Positions 17,337-24,908 of a stretch of 33,258 bases of DNA are shown piece after piece (positions within the stretch are counted from its first letter, which is position 1; every line of letters begins with the position of its first letter). Source of the DNA: Chitinophagaceae bacterium (GTDB lineage: Bacteria > Bacteroidota > Bacteroidia > Chitinophagales > Chitinophagaceae); the NCBI GenBank assembly GCA_028288585.1, contig JAQBNL010000095.1, forward strand, positions 1 through 33,258. The letters are read 5' to 3'. The position numbers and the translations under genes were made by a program. A model generated the notes under the pieces. That model saw nothing but the letters and a program-made list of their open reading frames with translations. It ran no database searches and was not told the DNA's origin.

Positions 17337-18176
17337 ATGAATAAAATTATTTCGATTGCCTTTTTTGCATCATTCTTATTTATAGGTATTATATCCTGTA
17401 AAAAAAATAACCTGGTTATTGACCAGGCTATCACACCACCTTCCTATGCTAAGTTTAATGTAAGAACTGCTGCTGATACAGTAGCAACGTACTATGTTAA
17501 GAGCGACAATGCTCCCTTTAAAATACCCATAGGAATTACTACAGTATCTGATAAAGACAGAACTATTAACCTGTGCTATTCTTCTACTACTGCAGTAGCG
17601 GGGGCACAGTATACTGCACCGGCCACTATTGTTATTCCTGCCGGTAAATCATTGGATTCTCTTAGTATTCAGGGATTATTTGCAGGCTACCCATTAGCAT
17701 CCAGGATAGATCTTCTTACTATTACAATTTGCGGGGGTGACGTTCCTCCCAATGCTTATTGGACTACTTACAAATTAACAATGCGTAAGTATTGTGATGT
17801 AACGCTAAGCAGTTTTTACGGCGCTTACACAAAGGCTATTGACAATGGTAATTATGGGCCTTACCCAATGACCGTTAAAACCGGCAGCGCAGTATCTACA
17901 GGAGCTACGAGCGGTTCTATACAGATAACAAACCTGTGGGATTACGGTGATCCTTCCATTACCACCACCGTAAACCTTGACTGGAGTAACCCGGCTGCCT
18001 TTGCAGTTACTATTCCTGACCAGGTATATTATGCACCGGATGGCTTATGGATAAAAGGAACAACAGCAGGAACATTTTCTTCCTGCAATCAAACCTTTAC
18101 TTTCAGGTATACGCTTTACTTTAAAGCAACAGGAGCAAATTATTATGCCAACCAGGTAACTACCCTGGCTAGATAA
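17337..18176 (+). CDS. Lipoprotein of the susCD operon, Calx-beta/DUF1735-like N-terminal domain
   Basis: 279 residues. The signal peptide ends with IGIISC, giving lipidated Cys21. The N-terminal domain (about 30-150) has a beta-sandwich pattern: PFKIPIGITTVSDKDRTINL, then AVAGAQYTAPATIVIPAGKS, which is the Calx-beta/DUF1735 style seen in surface lipoproteins of Sus-type loci. The second half (about 155-279) is rich in Thr, Tyr and Gly and ends FRYTLYFKATGANYYANQVT. I do not recognise it as a named domain. It lies 29 bases after the SusD-like gene and before a strong terminator, so it is the last gene of the operon. A role as an accessory surface binding protein is inference. Confidence 0.75.
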   Translation: MNKIISIAFFASFLFIGIISCKKNNLVIDQAITPPSYAKFNVRTAADTVATYYVKSDNAPFKIPIGITTVSDKDRTINLCYSSTTAVAGAQYTAPATIVIPAGKSLDSLSIQGLFAGYPLASRIDLLTITICGGDVPPNAYWTTYKLTMRKYCDVTLSSFYGAYTKAIDNGNYGPYPMTVKTGSAVSTGATSGSIQITNLWDYGDPSITTTVNLDWSNPAAFAVTIPDQVYYAPDGLWIKGTTAGTFSSCNQTFTFRYTLYFKATGANYYANQVTTLAR

Positions 18177-18194
18177 AAATCATACTTTGCAAAT

Positions 18195-18230
18195 AAAAAA
18201 GGCTGTCTTAAAAAGACAGCCTTTTTTATT
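18195..18230 (+). terminator. Strong rho-independent terminator ending the susCD operon
   Basis: A perfect 9-bp stem (GGCTGTCTT / AAGACAGCC), extended by A:T pairs on both sides, has a 3-base loop and is followed by TTTTTTATTT. It begins 18 bases after the last susCD-operon stop codon. Confidence 0.9.
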
Positions 18231-18377
18231 TAGGGTCAATTTATTTCCCTGTAGAAAATCTTCCTCATAGCTTAATCAATTTTAAATATTCAGCTTATAA
18301 ATGTATTGGCCGGTTGAGCTAATAAAAAAGGCACAATACTTTCTTATAAGATTATACTTTAAATTAAATCAATTGCC

Positions 18378-19157
18378 ATGAGACCAATATGGACAGGCGC
18401 TATCGGTTTTGGACTTGTAAATATTCCTGTAAAACTATACAGCGCCACACAATCCAGCACTCTCGACCTGGATATGCTTGATAAAAAAGACCACGCTAAC
18501 ATTAAGTTTATGAGGGTAAATGAAAAAACAGGTAAAGAAGTTAAGTGGGAAAGCATAGTAAAAGGTTATAAATACAACAACGATTATGTGATACTGGATG
18601 ATAAAGATTTTGAAGCCGCCAGCGCCAAAAAAACAAAAACGATCGAGATATCAGATTTTGTAAAAGAAGATGAGATAAGCAGTATTTATTATGAAACACC
18701 TTATTATATTGAGCCGGATAAATCAGGAACCAGGGCCTATGCGTTATTACTTGAAGCCCTGCAAAAAACCAAAAAGGTTGGTATCGCAACTTTTGTAATG
18801 CGAAGCAAAGAAAGTCTTGCGGTGCTTCGCCCTGATAAAAATGTTTTGGTGCTGAACCGTATAAGGTTTGAAGAAGACATCAGGGACCCAAAAGAACTTT
18901 CACTTCCTGAACACACAACCATTAAAGCGCCGGAATTACAAATGGCGGTATCATTAATTAACCAGCTTACCGGAAAGTTTGATATTTCTAAATACAAGGA
19001 TACCTACAGGGAAGAATTATTGAAATTAATTCATGCAAAAGCTAAAGGAAAGAAAATAGAAGTTCCGAAAATGAAAGTTGTACATAGCAAAACACAGGAT
19101 CTTATGTCACAATTAAAAGCAAGTCTTGAAACTCCAAAACGTAAAAAAGCTTCATAG
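18378..19157 (+). CDS. ku: Ku protein, non-homologous end joining
   Basis: 259 residues, normal for bacterial Ku. The homodimer threads onto double-strand DNA ends and recruits LigD. The N-terminus [23 protein letters not shown] is the hallmark. Conserved stretches include the [11 protein letters not shown] region, [39 protein letters not shown] and the ring-forming [14 protein letters not shown]. The basic C-terminal tail (about 230-259, PKRKKAS) is typical for DNA or LigD contact. The stop codon is two bases from the ATG of the LigD phosphoesterase gene, so the two are almost certainly co-transcribed and translationally coupled. No clear -7 box is seen upstream; the 147 bases after the preceding terminator must hold the promoter. 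Confidence 0.96.
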   Translation: MRPIWTGAIGFGLVNIPVKLYSATQSSTLDLDMLDKKDHANIKFMRVNEKTGKEVKWESIVKGYKYNNDYVILDDKDFEAASAKKTKTIEISDFVKEDEISSIYYETPYYIEPDKSGTRAYALLLEALQKTKKVGIATFVMRSKESLAVLRPDKNVLVLNRIRFEEDIRDPKELSLPEHTTIKAPELQMAVSLINQLTGKFDISKYKDTYREELLKLIHAKAKGKKIEVPKMKVVHSKTQDLMSQLKASLETPKRKKAS

Positions 19158-19159
19158 GT

Positions 19160-19807
19160 ATGGCACTTGAACTGTATAAAAAGAAAAGAAATTTTAGTAA
19201 GACACCTGAACCGGAGGGCAAACCAAAATCTTCAAAATCAAAACTGGCGTTTGTAATCCAGCGCCATAAAGCCTCTCACCTGCATTATGATTTTAGGTTA
19301 GAGATGGATGGCGTTTTAAAAAGCTGGGCCGTGCCGAAGGGGCCTTCGTTAAATCCCAAAGACAAACGTTTGGCAATGATGGTAGAAGATCATCCTTATG
19401 ATTATAAAGATTTTGCAGGCGTAATTCCATCAGGTTACGGGGCCGGCATTGTAGAAATATGGGATGAAGGAACTTATTCCGATCTTGAAAATTCTGATAT
19501 TAAAACTGCGCAAAAAAATCTGAAAGCCGGCTTACATGCAGGCAATTTAAAATTCAGGATGTTTGGTAAAAAACTGAAAGGTGAGTTTGCCCTGGTAAAA
19601 TTAAAGGGCAAGGGTGAGAATAACTGGCTGTTGATAAAACACAATGATGAGGGTGCAGTGGAAGAAGATTACAACAGCGAACTTGAAACTCCAAAGAGTT
19701 CACCGATAAATAAATGGCTGGCAGAAAATCAGCCTGAAAGATTAGCAAGCCGTTCAAAAAATTCGGCTGCAAAGGAAACTTCTTCTTCTAAAAAAAAAGT
19801 TTCCTGA
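19160..19807 (+). CDS. ligD: LigD N-terminal 3'-phosphoesterase domain, probably the first part of a frameshifted LigD
   Basis: 215 residues. The phosphoesterase (PE) domain removes 3'-terminal ribonucleotides and phosphates from broken ends. Active-site residues match Pseudomonas LigD with an offset of six: His36, His42, Asp44 and Arg46 (RHKASHLHYDFRLE) and His78 (VEDHPYD). The segment GVIPSGYGAGIVEIWDEGTY is also typical. From about residue 178 the sequence turns into a low-complexity Ser/Lys linker and stops at TGA 19805-19807, seven bases after an A9 tract. The ligase-polymerase part follows in the -1 frame, which is open from the A9 tract onward. A stand-alone PE protein exists in some bacteria, so two separate proteins remain possible. 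Translation coupled to ku. Confidence 0.93.
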   Translation: MALELYKKKRNFSKTPEPEGKPKSSKSKLAFVIQRHKASHLHYDFRLEMDGVLKSWAVPKGPSLNPKDKRLAMMVEDHPYDYKDFAGVIPSGYGAGIVEIWDEGTYSDLENSDIKTAQKNLKAGLHAGNLKFRMFGKKLKGEFALVKLKGKGENNWLLIKHNDEGAVEEDYNSELETPKSSPINKWLAENQPERLASRSKNSAAKETSSSKKKVS

Positions 19808-19834
19808 GAACCTCAGTAAAAAATAGCAGGAAAC
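19790..19834 (+). promoter_or_regulatory. Candidate slippage site: A9 tract and hairpins joining the two halves of ligD
   Basis: In the PE frame the tract is read AAA AAA AAA (19790-19798), then GTT TCC TGA. A -1 shift gives AGT TTC CTG AGA and an open path into the ligase. Two alternative hairpins follow: a perfect 8-bp stem GTTTCCTG (19799-19806) / CAGGAAAC (19827-19834), and CTGAG (19804-19808) / CTCAG (19812-19816) with a 3-base loop, five bases after the tract. Either encloses the zero-frame stop. A slippery A-run plus a near-downstream hairpin is the arrangement known from dnaX frameshifting and from transcriptional slippage. Confidence 0.55.
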
Positions 19835-19854
19835 TTACAGAGTTCGTAAAACCC

Positions 19855-21732
19855 ATGCTGGCAAAGGAAACCACTGAACCCTTTGATGATAAAGATTGGC
19901 TGTATGAAATTAAGTGGGATGGTTACCGGGCAATTGCTGAAGTAAATAATGGTGATGTTAGATTGTATTCACGCAACGGAAACACTTTCGAAAACTCCTA
20001 CCCCGTTGTTGTAAATGAATTAAAAAAAATAAAAGCCGATGCAGTACTGGATGGAGAAATAGTGGTTTTAAATAATGAAGGCGTTCCGGAATTTCAATTG
20101 CTGCAACACTACGAGGAGAACACTCACCGGCCTATTCAATTTTATGCATTTGATATTTTATCACTGAATGGTCACACTACTACTGAACTGCCCCTTATTG
20201 AGCGGAAAAAATTGCTGCAGAAAATCATTCCTAAAAACGAGGTGATAAAATATTCTGATCACATTATGGAAAAAGGAATTGACTTTTTTAATGTGAGTAA
20301 AGAAAAAAATCTTGAAGGCATTTTAGCTAAAAAAGCTGACAGCCATTATTATATTGGCAAGCGAACAAATGAATGGCTTAAAATAAAAAATCACAAAACC
20401 CAGGAGGCAATTATCTGCGGCTATACAGATCCCGGTGGAGCCCGAAAATATTTCGGCGCTTTGGTATTGGGAGTTAAAGATGGAGATAAATTAAAGTACA
20501 TTGGTCATACAGGCTCCGGCTTTACTCAAAAATCATTAAAGGAAATGTGGGATCTGCTACAGCCCCTAAGGCAAAGCAAGTCTCCCTTTGCTGAAAAAAT
20601 AAAAACCAACATGCCGGTAACCTGGGTAAAACCCAAATTGGTTTGCGAAATGAAATTTACTGAAATAACAAGAGAAGGAATACTACGGCATCCAATATTT
20701 CTTCATTTGCGGGAAGATAAATCTATTAAAGAAGTAACAATGGCAAATACTAAAACAGTAAAAAAAGCTGAGATAAAAAAAATAGATAAGGGAGAGAAAA
20801 AATTAGAGGATCCGGAAAATGAAAATGATAAAATATATTCTTTTGAAAAAATAAAAGTAAAAGTTACCAACATTAATAAATTATATTTTCCTGATGAAGG
20901 AATAACAAAAGGTGATGTGGTTAATTACTACCAGCAAATGGCCGATTACATTCTGCCCTACTTAAAAGGCAGGCCACAATCTTTATTAAGAATGCCAAAT
21001 GGAATAAATACCAAAGGCTTTTTTCATAAAGATGCAGGCGCAGGAACGCCGTCATTTGTGAAAACAAAAAAACTTTTTTCTGAATCAACTAATAAAGACA
21101 TCAATTATATTATTTGCGATAACAAACCAACGCTAGCCTATCTTAATAATTTAGGAAGCATAGAAATTAACCCATGGCACTCTACTATAGAAAAACTTGA
21201 TTACCCTGATTATTTAATGATAGATATTGACCCATCCAATGAAAATACTTTTGAGCAGGTAATAGAAGCAGCCAATGTTGTAAAAGAAGTTCTTGACAGA
21301 GCCGGAGCTCCATCTTATTGCAAAACTTCAGGTGCTTCAGGCCTACACGTTTATGTTCCTACAGCAAAAAAATATACCTATGAGCAGGTAAAAGATTTTG
21401 CTTACTTAATCTGTATGCTTGCCAGTGAACAGATCCCCGCATTCACTACACTTGAACGGAATTTACAAAAACGTGGACATAAACATATCTACATGGATTA
21501 CCTGCAAAACAGAAGAGGACAAACTATTGCCTGTGTTTATAGTCTTAGGCCAAAGCCGGGAGCAACAGTATCTGCACCATTATTATGGAAAGAAGTTAAG
21601 AGCGGGCTAACGCCGCAGGATTTTACTATCAATAATATTATGAAACGTGTAAAAAAGATGGGAGATATATTCACACCTATACTTGGAAAAGGAATTGATC
21701 TTAATAAGTGTTTAAAAAAATTAGGTGGCTGA
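19855..21732 (+). CDS. ligD: LigD ATP-dependent DNA ligase and polymerase domains
   Basis: 625 residues from the ATG at 19855. The ligase domain (about 1-290) has nucleophile Lys20 in EIKWDGYRA, the DGEIVVL motif (66-72), EGILAKK (154-160) and WLKIKNH, then an OB-fold (ICGYTDPGG, YIGHTGSGF). A Lys/Glu linker (about 300-330) leads to the primase-like polymerase (about 335-620) with LRMPNGI, EINPWHS, metal-binding DID (457-459), TSGASGLHVYVP and MDYLQNRRGQT. It seals and fills ends bound by Ku. The ATG falls inside the conserved entry sequence (FVKPMLA), has no Shine-Dalgarno, and the frame continues 21 codons upstream to the A9 tract. The natural product is therefore probably a fused protein of 857 residues in PE-ligase-polymerase order, the usual LigD size. 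Confidence 0.95.
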   Translation: MLAKETTEPFDDKDWLYEIKWDGYRAIAEVNNGDVRLYSRNGNTFENSYPVVVNELKKIKADAVLDGEIVVLNNEGVPEFQLLQHYEENTHRPIQFYAFDILSLNGHTTTELPLIERKKLLQKIIPKNEVIKYSDHIMEKGIDFFNVSKEKNLEGILAKKADSHYYIGKRTNEWLKIKNHKTQEAIICGYTDPGGARKYFGALVLGVKDGDKLKYIGHTGSGFTQKSLKEMWDLLQPLRQSKSPFAEKIKTNMPVTWVKPKLVCEMKFTEITREGILRHPIFLHLREDKSIKEVTMANTKTVKKAEIKKIDKGEKKLEDPENENDKIYSFEKIKVKVTNINKLYFPDEGITKGDVVNYYQQMADYILPYLKGRPQSLLRMPNGINTKGFFHKDAGAGTPSFVKTKKLFSESTNKDINYIICDNKPTLAYLNNLGSIEINPWHSTIEKLDYPDYLMIDIDPSNENTFEQVIEAANVVKEVLDRAGAPSYCKTSGASGLHVYVPTAKKYTYEQVKDFAYLICMLASEQIPAFTTLERNLQKRGHKHIYMDYLQNRRGQTIACVYSLRPKPGATVSAPLLWKEVKSGLTPQDFTINNIMKRVKKMGDIFTPILGKGIDLNKCLKKLGG

Positions 21733-21773
21733 ACTGGGTGATGGTGACTGACAACTTGTAGTTGTGTGACACG

Positions 21774-22166
21774 TTAAGAAGTTGAGCGGGAAAAAATTCT
21801 TTTTAATAATCCACCTTTTTTATGACCGATGTTTTCTTCGTTGGCTTTATTTTTTGCTATAAAGCTCGTAACGCCAAATTGCAAGGCAGTGCCCATGGTT
21901 CTTGCTAATAAGCCAGCTTTTCTTCCGGTAGCAATTTTTTTGGTAACATAGCCTGCTCCAATTCCTAGTACAAGATTTAAAAGATTGTGTTTAAACTGCG
22001 GAGATGCCGATACTTCTGAAACAGTATTCTTTAAAATATTTGATGGCTTAAATATCTCAACGGTTTCATGAAATTGCCGTTTCAGTGCTTCTTCGGTCAC
22101 AATTTTTTTTGCCTCCAATTCAAGAATTGCACTCTTTAACTCCTCAGCTTTATGTATCTTTTTCAT
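21774..22166 (-). CDS. Unknown small protein with a glycine-rich hydrophobic segment
   Basis: 130 residues. The first 45 residues are a charged helix (KAEELKSAILELEAKKIVTE). A middle segment, NLVLGIGAGYVTKKIATGRK, is glycine-rich and weakly hydrophobic, and is followed by a second hydrophobic stretch (MGTALQFGVTSFIA) and a basic tail. I do not recognise the family. It is the third gene of a minus-strand set with the holin-like gene 18 bases upstream and YtxH before that, so it is probably part of the same envelope-stress operon. It is convergent with ligD. Confidence 0.7.
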   Translation of the reverse strand: MKKIHKAEELKSAILELEAKKIVTEEALKRQFHETVEIFKPSNILKNTVSEVSASPQFKHNLLNLVLGIGAGYVTKKIATGRKAGLLARTMGTALQFGVTSFIAKNKANEENIGHKKGGLLKRIFSRSTS

Positions 22167-22184
22167 GCAATAAATTGAATTAGA

Positions 22185-22532
22185 TCAATCCATTAAATTT
22201 TTGATCATTGAATTAGCTATGGGCGACTTCAGCCATTTTTCACGCAAGGAATAAAGAACAAGTCCGGTGATAAGATAAAATCCGCCTACAATGAAAAATC
22301 CATAATAAACTTTGCCCAGGCAATCACCTATAAGAAGAGCAATACCCACACTTAACATCATAATAGAAATAAAACTTACCAATATCACAACGATCATCGA
22401 TATAAGCAATGATAAAAACGACGATGATTTATCAATGGCTTTTAGCCTTAACAGATCTATTCTCGTTTCTACATAACTCTTTACTCTGTCAATCAGTGAT
22501 TCAACAGGGCTTGATTGATTTTCCATTTCCAT
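22185..22532 (-). CDS. Holin-like membrane protein (phage holin family/YqjE type)
   Basis: 115 residues. An amphipathic N-terminal part (SLIDRVKSYVETRIDLLRLKAIDKSSSF) is followed by two hydrophobic hairpin segments: FLSLLISMIVVILVSFISIMM with ALLIG, and YYGFFIVGGFYLITGLVLYSL. This is the pattern of the DUF1469/Holin-X family, which is widespread in chromosomes beside YtxH-like genes and is not necessarily phage-derived. Its molecular role is not known. There is no lysis or phage gene nearby, so a phage origin is not supported. The gene lies 47 bases after the YtxH gene and was probably co-transcribed with it. Confidence 0.75.
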   Translation of the reverse strand: MEMENQSSPVESLIDRVKSYVETRIDLLRLKAIDKSSSFLSLLISMIVVILVSFISIMMLSVGIALLIGDCLGKVYYGFFIVGGFYLITGLVLYSLREKWLKSPIANSMIKNLMD

Positions 22533-22579
22533 TTCTATATGTTTATCACCGGAACTTGTTTGTTACTTCAACAAAGAAA

Positions 22580-22897
22580 CTAGGAATTCATGGAATTTCT
22601 AACATCGGCTTTCATTGAAGTACCTCTATCTCCTGCGCTGCCTCCGCGGGCCTGGTTAATCATGTCCCTGCCTTCTGATGCTAATCCTGTAATTTTTTCT
22701 TTTACTGAATCATATTTTTCTGCAATGGCATCGCTGTATTCACTTACTTTGCCTTTAACAGAGTCGGCTAATCCGGCACCTTTCTCAGCAATTTTTCTTC
22801 TTGTTTCTGTGCCTTTATCGGGCGCAAATAAAATTCCAAGAATAGCGCCTGCTGCGGCACCTGCTAATACGCTTGCTAATACTTTTCCTGAGCCCAT
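22580..22897 (-). CDS. YtxH-domain stress protein
   Basis: 105 residues. The short N-terminal membrane segment is VLASVLAGAAAGAILGILFAP, followed directly by DKGTETRRKIAEKG, the YtxH signature. The remainder is an amphipathic helix with repeated K(V/I)SEY and EKYDSVKEKITG segments and ends in a Gly/Ser-rich tail. In other bacteria YtxH members belong to general stress regulons. It heads the minus-strand set YtxH, holin-like and unknown protein. A TTG-N13-TATACCT element lies 40 bases before the start codon and is shared with two other stress genes here. Confidence 0.85.
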   Translation of the reverse strand: MGSGKVLASVLAGAAAGAILGILFAPDKGTETRRKIAEKGAGLADSVKGKVSEYSDAIAEKYDSVKEKITGLASEGRDMINQARGGSAGDRGTSMKADVRNSMNS

Positions 22898-22937
22898 AAT
22901 TTGTGGTTTTAAAATTAAAAAATGAGATTCTTATACA

Positions 22938-22960
22938 AGGTATACAAAATATTTTGCCAA
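22938..22960 (-). promoter_or_regulatory. Stress promoter-like element TTG-N13-TATACCT (YtxH)
   Basis: On the minus strand it reads TTGGCAA, then six more spacer bases and TATACCT, with 13 bases between TTG and TATACCT. The same spacing and box occur at 25912-25934 and 29024-29046, each on the minus strand upstream of a stress gene. Distance to the YtxH start codon is 40 bases. It does not match TAnnTTTG. Confidence 0.5.
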
Positions 22961-23153
22961 TCTTATTATCACTATTCGTTACCCGCTGAAATACGCACCG
23001 GTAAAGGCTTTAAAACATCTGGCTAATTGGTTACAGGATGTAAATCATGTATGTCTTTGAGTATTTTTTTTCCCATTCTGAGGAAGCAAAATTGTGTTGA
23101 TTTTTCACCATATATTATTCTTATTAGTTATTTATACTAATAGATATTTTGGC

Positions 23154-23176
23154 ATAATCTTTAAAAGAAAGATTAT
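23154..23176. promoter_or_regulatory. Perfect 9-bp inverted repeat upstream of the YciF-like gene
   Basis: ATAATCTTT, a 5-base spacer AAAAG, then AAAGATTAT. It ends 23 bases before the ATG at 23200. It could be an operator for a dimeric regulator or a hairpin in the leader. A/T content makes chance occurrence less negligible. Confidence 0.4.
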
Positions 23177-23199
23177 CTAATCATTTAAAAGTTAACACT

Positions 23200-23790
23200 A
23201 TGGCACAAACAAAAAGCAAAAGCAATTCTGGCAGGCCTGCTTCAATCCAGGCGGGCAAAAGCTCCGGTAAAAATTCAAATACTTCATCACAGGAGCAATC
23301 TTCTATGTTGGAAGAATTATTTCTTGATGAATTAAAGGATATATACTGGGCAGAAAAACATCTGGTAAAAGCATTACCCAAAATGGCAAAGGCAGCTACA
23401 TCAGATGAATTAAGACAATCATTTACCGATCACCTGGAAGCTACGAAAGGCCATGTAACAAGATTAGAAAAAGCATTTGGGCTATTGGGCGAAAAAGTGC
23501 AGGCAAAAAAATGTGAAGCTATGGCGGGTTTAACAAAAGAAGGAGATGGTATAATTGAAGATACCGAAAAAGGTACTTTAACCCGGGACGTAGGATTAAT
23601 TATGGCGGCGCAAAAAGTAGAGCATTATGAAATAGCTACCTACGGAAGCCTTGCGCAACTTGCAAAAACCTTGGGCAAAAGTGATTTGGCTGATCTTATG
23701 GTTCAAACGTTAGAAGAAGAAAAAGAAGCCGATGAATTATTAACGAGCATAGCTGAAAACAATATAAACGTAGAAGCCACAGCAGAATAA
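23200..23790 (+). CDS. YciE/YciF-type ferritin-like protein (DUF892)
   Basis: 196 residues. The first 40 residues are a Ser/Lys-rich low-complexity tail (TKSKSNSGRPASIQ and so on). Then comes the DUF892 four-helix domain: LEELFLDELKDIYWAEKHLVKALPKMAKAA, HLEATKGHVTRLEKAF, AAQKVEHYEIATYGSLAQLAK and TLEEEKEADELLT. The Glu and His residues at ferritin-like positions (ELKD, EATKGH, EHYE, EEEKEADE) could bind a di-metal centre. Related proteins are induced by osmotic or oxidative stress in enterobacteria; the enzymatic role is not settled. It probably has its own promoter in the divergent region and is followed one base later by a small ORF. Confidence 0.9.
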   Translation: MAQTKSKSNSGRPASIQAGKSSGKNSNTSSQEQSSMLEELFLDELKDIYWAEKHLVKALPKMAKAATSDELRQSFTDHLEATKGHVTRLEKAFGLLGEKVQAKKCEAMAGLTKEGDGIIEDTEKGTLTRDVGLIMAAQKVEHYEIATYGSLAQLAKTLGKSDLADLMVQTLEEEKEADELLTSIAENNINVEATAE

Positions 23791-23791
23791 T

Positions 23792-24007
23792 ATGAAAAAA
23801 AATATATTGCAAGAATCTATCCTTCCCTGCTTCTGGCTTTTCTTTTTTATTATTTCTTCTAAAAATGAGGATAACGTGAGGTTAAAAAAAGCAGATGATA
23901 CAGGATTGAAAAAACAGGATAATATATCGGGAGCAGGAGCCACTAATGGCACTAATAAAAATAAGGAAGGAACATTTACTAAAGCGGTTTATCTATCGGG
24001 ATATTAA
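23792..24007 (+). CDS. Possible small membrane or secreted protein after YciF-like gene
   Basis: 71 residues starting one base after the preceding stop codon, which suggests translational coupling. The N-terminal part has a hydrophobic segment (SILPCFWLFFFIISS) after a few charged residues, then a hydrophilic stretch rich in Lys, Asn, Gly and Thr. I do not recognise it. It ends before a clear terminator at 24045, which fits a two-gene transcript. Low certainty, because length and composition alone support it. Confidence 0.4.
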   Translation: MKKNILQESILPCFWLFFFIISSKNEDNVRLKKADDTGLKKQDNISGAGATNGTNKNKEGTFTKAVYLSGY

Positions 24008-24044
24008 GAATGGATGTACAAAAAATATAATTTTGAATAGGAAT

Positions 24045-24074
24045 AAGTCAGGTTATAAAAGACCTGACTTTTTT
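24045..24074 (+). terminator. Rho-independent terminator after the YciF-like transcript
   Basis: A perfect 9-bp stem (AAGTCAGGT / ACCTGACTT), 8-base loop, with the T-run TTTTTT at its 3' side. Confidence 0.85.
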
Positions 24075-24110
24075 GGATGAGTTTAGTTCTTTTATAAATG
24101 AGAGCTTTTA

Positions 24111-24380
24111 ATGACAACGGAATACATACAGATGACAGGAATAGGAGCAGGGATTTTAACATCTGTTTCAATGCTTCCGCAGATTATTAAAACTTTTAAA
24201 GAAAAAAATGTAGAAGACCTATCCATGGTTATGATACTTGTATTAATGAGCGGAATAGGATGTTGGATATGGTATGGAATTTTAAGACGTGATCTGCCGA
24301 TAATTTTTACCAATTGTTTTTCTTTTCTGTTAAATGCTATACTCTTATTCCTTCGTTTTAAATATGCAGATAAAAAATAA
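24111..24380 (+). CDS. SemiSWEET family transporter
   Basis: 89 residues, the normal SemiSWEET length: three helices that work as a dimer to carry small sugars or related solutes across the inner membrane. The first helix holds the PQ motif at 23-24 (SVSMLPQIIKTFKEKNVEDLSM). The second and third helices are MVMILVLMSGIGCWIWYGIL and IIFTNCFSFLLNAILLFLRF; the WYG and the Asn near TNCFSFLLN are typical. It lies just after a terminator, so it has its own promoter or is read through. The next gene is 36 bases downstream on the same strand. Confidence 0.92.
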   Translation: MTTEYIQMTGIGAGILTSVSMLPQIIKTFKEKNVEDLSMVMILVLMSGIGCWIWYGILRRDLPIIFTNCFSFLLNAILLFLRFKYADKK

Positions 24381-24416
24381 AAAGCGTTTTTGAATGATTA
24401 CTTTTAGAAAAAAATT

Positions 24417-24902
24417 ATGAGCACAAAAAAAAAGAGTGGCTTATCTAAATTTTTTAATAATTTTTCCAATGCAGTAACAAGAGCTACCGGAAAGCCTGTT
24501 GCATTTATAGTAGCCACTTTAATTATTATTGTTTGGGCTGTTACAGGTCCTATTTTCCACTTTTCTGATACATGGCAACTGGTTATTAATACAGGTACAA
24601 CCATTATTACTTTTTTAATGGTCTTTGTAATTCAGCATTCTCAAAACAAGGATACGGTGGCCATACAATTAAAATTAAATGAGTTGATTGCTGCCAGCCA
24701 TGATGCCAGTAACAGGTTAATATCAATTGAAGACCTTACAGATGAAGAATTGGAAGTGCTCAAAAAATTCTATACCCACCTTGCCCAACTGGCAAAAAAA
24801 GAAAGAAATGTTTTTAAAACGCATTCAATAGATGAAGCAAAGAGAAGAAGTGCAATTAAAAATGTTGAGGAAGAATCAGCAATTACTAAAATAAAAAAAT
24901 AA
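24417..24902 (+). CDS. Low-affinity iron permease family membrane protein
   Basis: 161 residues. The N-terminus (LSKFFNNFSNAVTRATGKPVAFIVATLIIIVWAVTGPIFHFSDTWQLVINTGTTIITFLMVFVIQHSQNKDT) closely matches the PF04120-type family named after yeast Fet4: two membrane helices, with a conserved GP-FHFSDTWQL loop and FLMVFVIQ-QN-DT. The cytoplasmic tail LQLKLNELI continues into a charged helix (EELEVLKKFYTHLAQLAKKE). Iron transport has not been shown for these short bacterial forms, so the name should be read as family only. It follows SemiSWEET by 36 bases and precedes a small lipoprotein by 6 bases. Confidence 0.85.
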   Translation: MSTKKKSGLSKFFNNFSNAVTRATGKPVAFIVATLIIIVWAVTGPIFHFSDTWQLVINTGTTIITFLMVFVIQHSQNKDTVAIQLKLNELIAASHDASNRLISIEDLTDEELEVLKKFYTHLAQLAKKERNVFKTHSIDEAKRRSAIKNVEEESAITKIKK

Positions 24903-24908
24903 AACATC

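Larger units (their letters stand above)
22898..23199. other. Divergent intergenic region between YtxH and YciF-like genes
   Basis: 302 bases without a credible gene. On the YtxH side it holds the promoter-like element at 22938-22960. In the middle no coding pattern or repeat is seen. On the YciF side there is TTGATTTTTC at 23097-23106, also found in the PA2169-like promoter element, and a perfect inverted repeat close to the ATG. It probably contains two back-to-back stress promoters. Confidence 0.6.

Noticed and set aside
21751-21765. Hairpin ACAACT-TGT-AGTTGT after ligD
   Set aside because: Short stem and no T-run; insufficient for a terminator call.
22185-22532. Prophage remnant suggested by the holin-like gene
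   Set aside because: No endolysin, integrase, capsid or tail genes nearby; the family is common in chromosomes beside YtxH.
22947-22962. Sigma-54 promoter before YtxH (TTGGCA followed by TTTTG)
   Set aside because: The GG and GC elements should be 10 bases apart, but TG stands at the expected GC place, and the related Lmo0937 element lacks it altogether.
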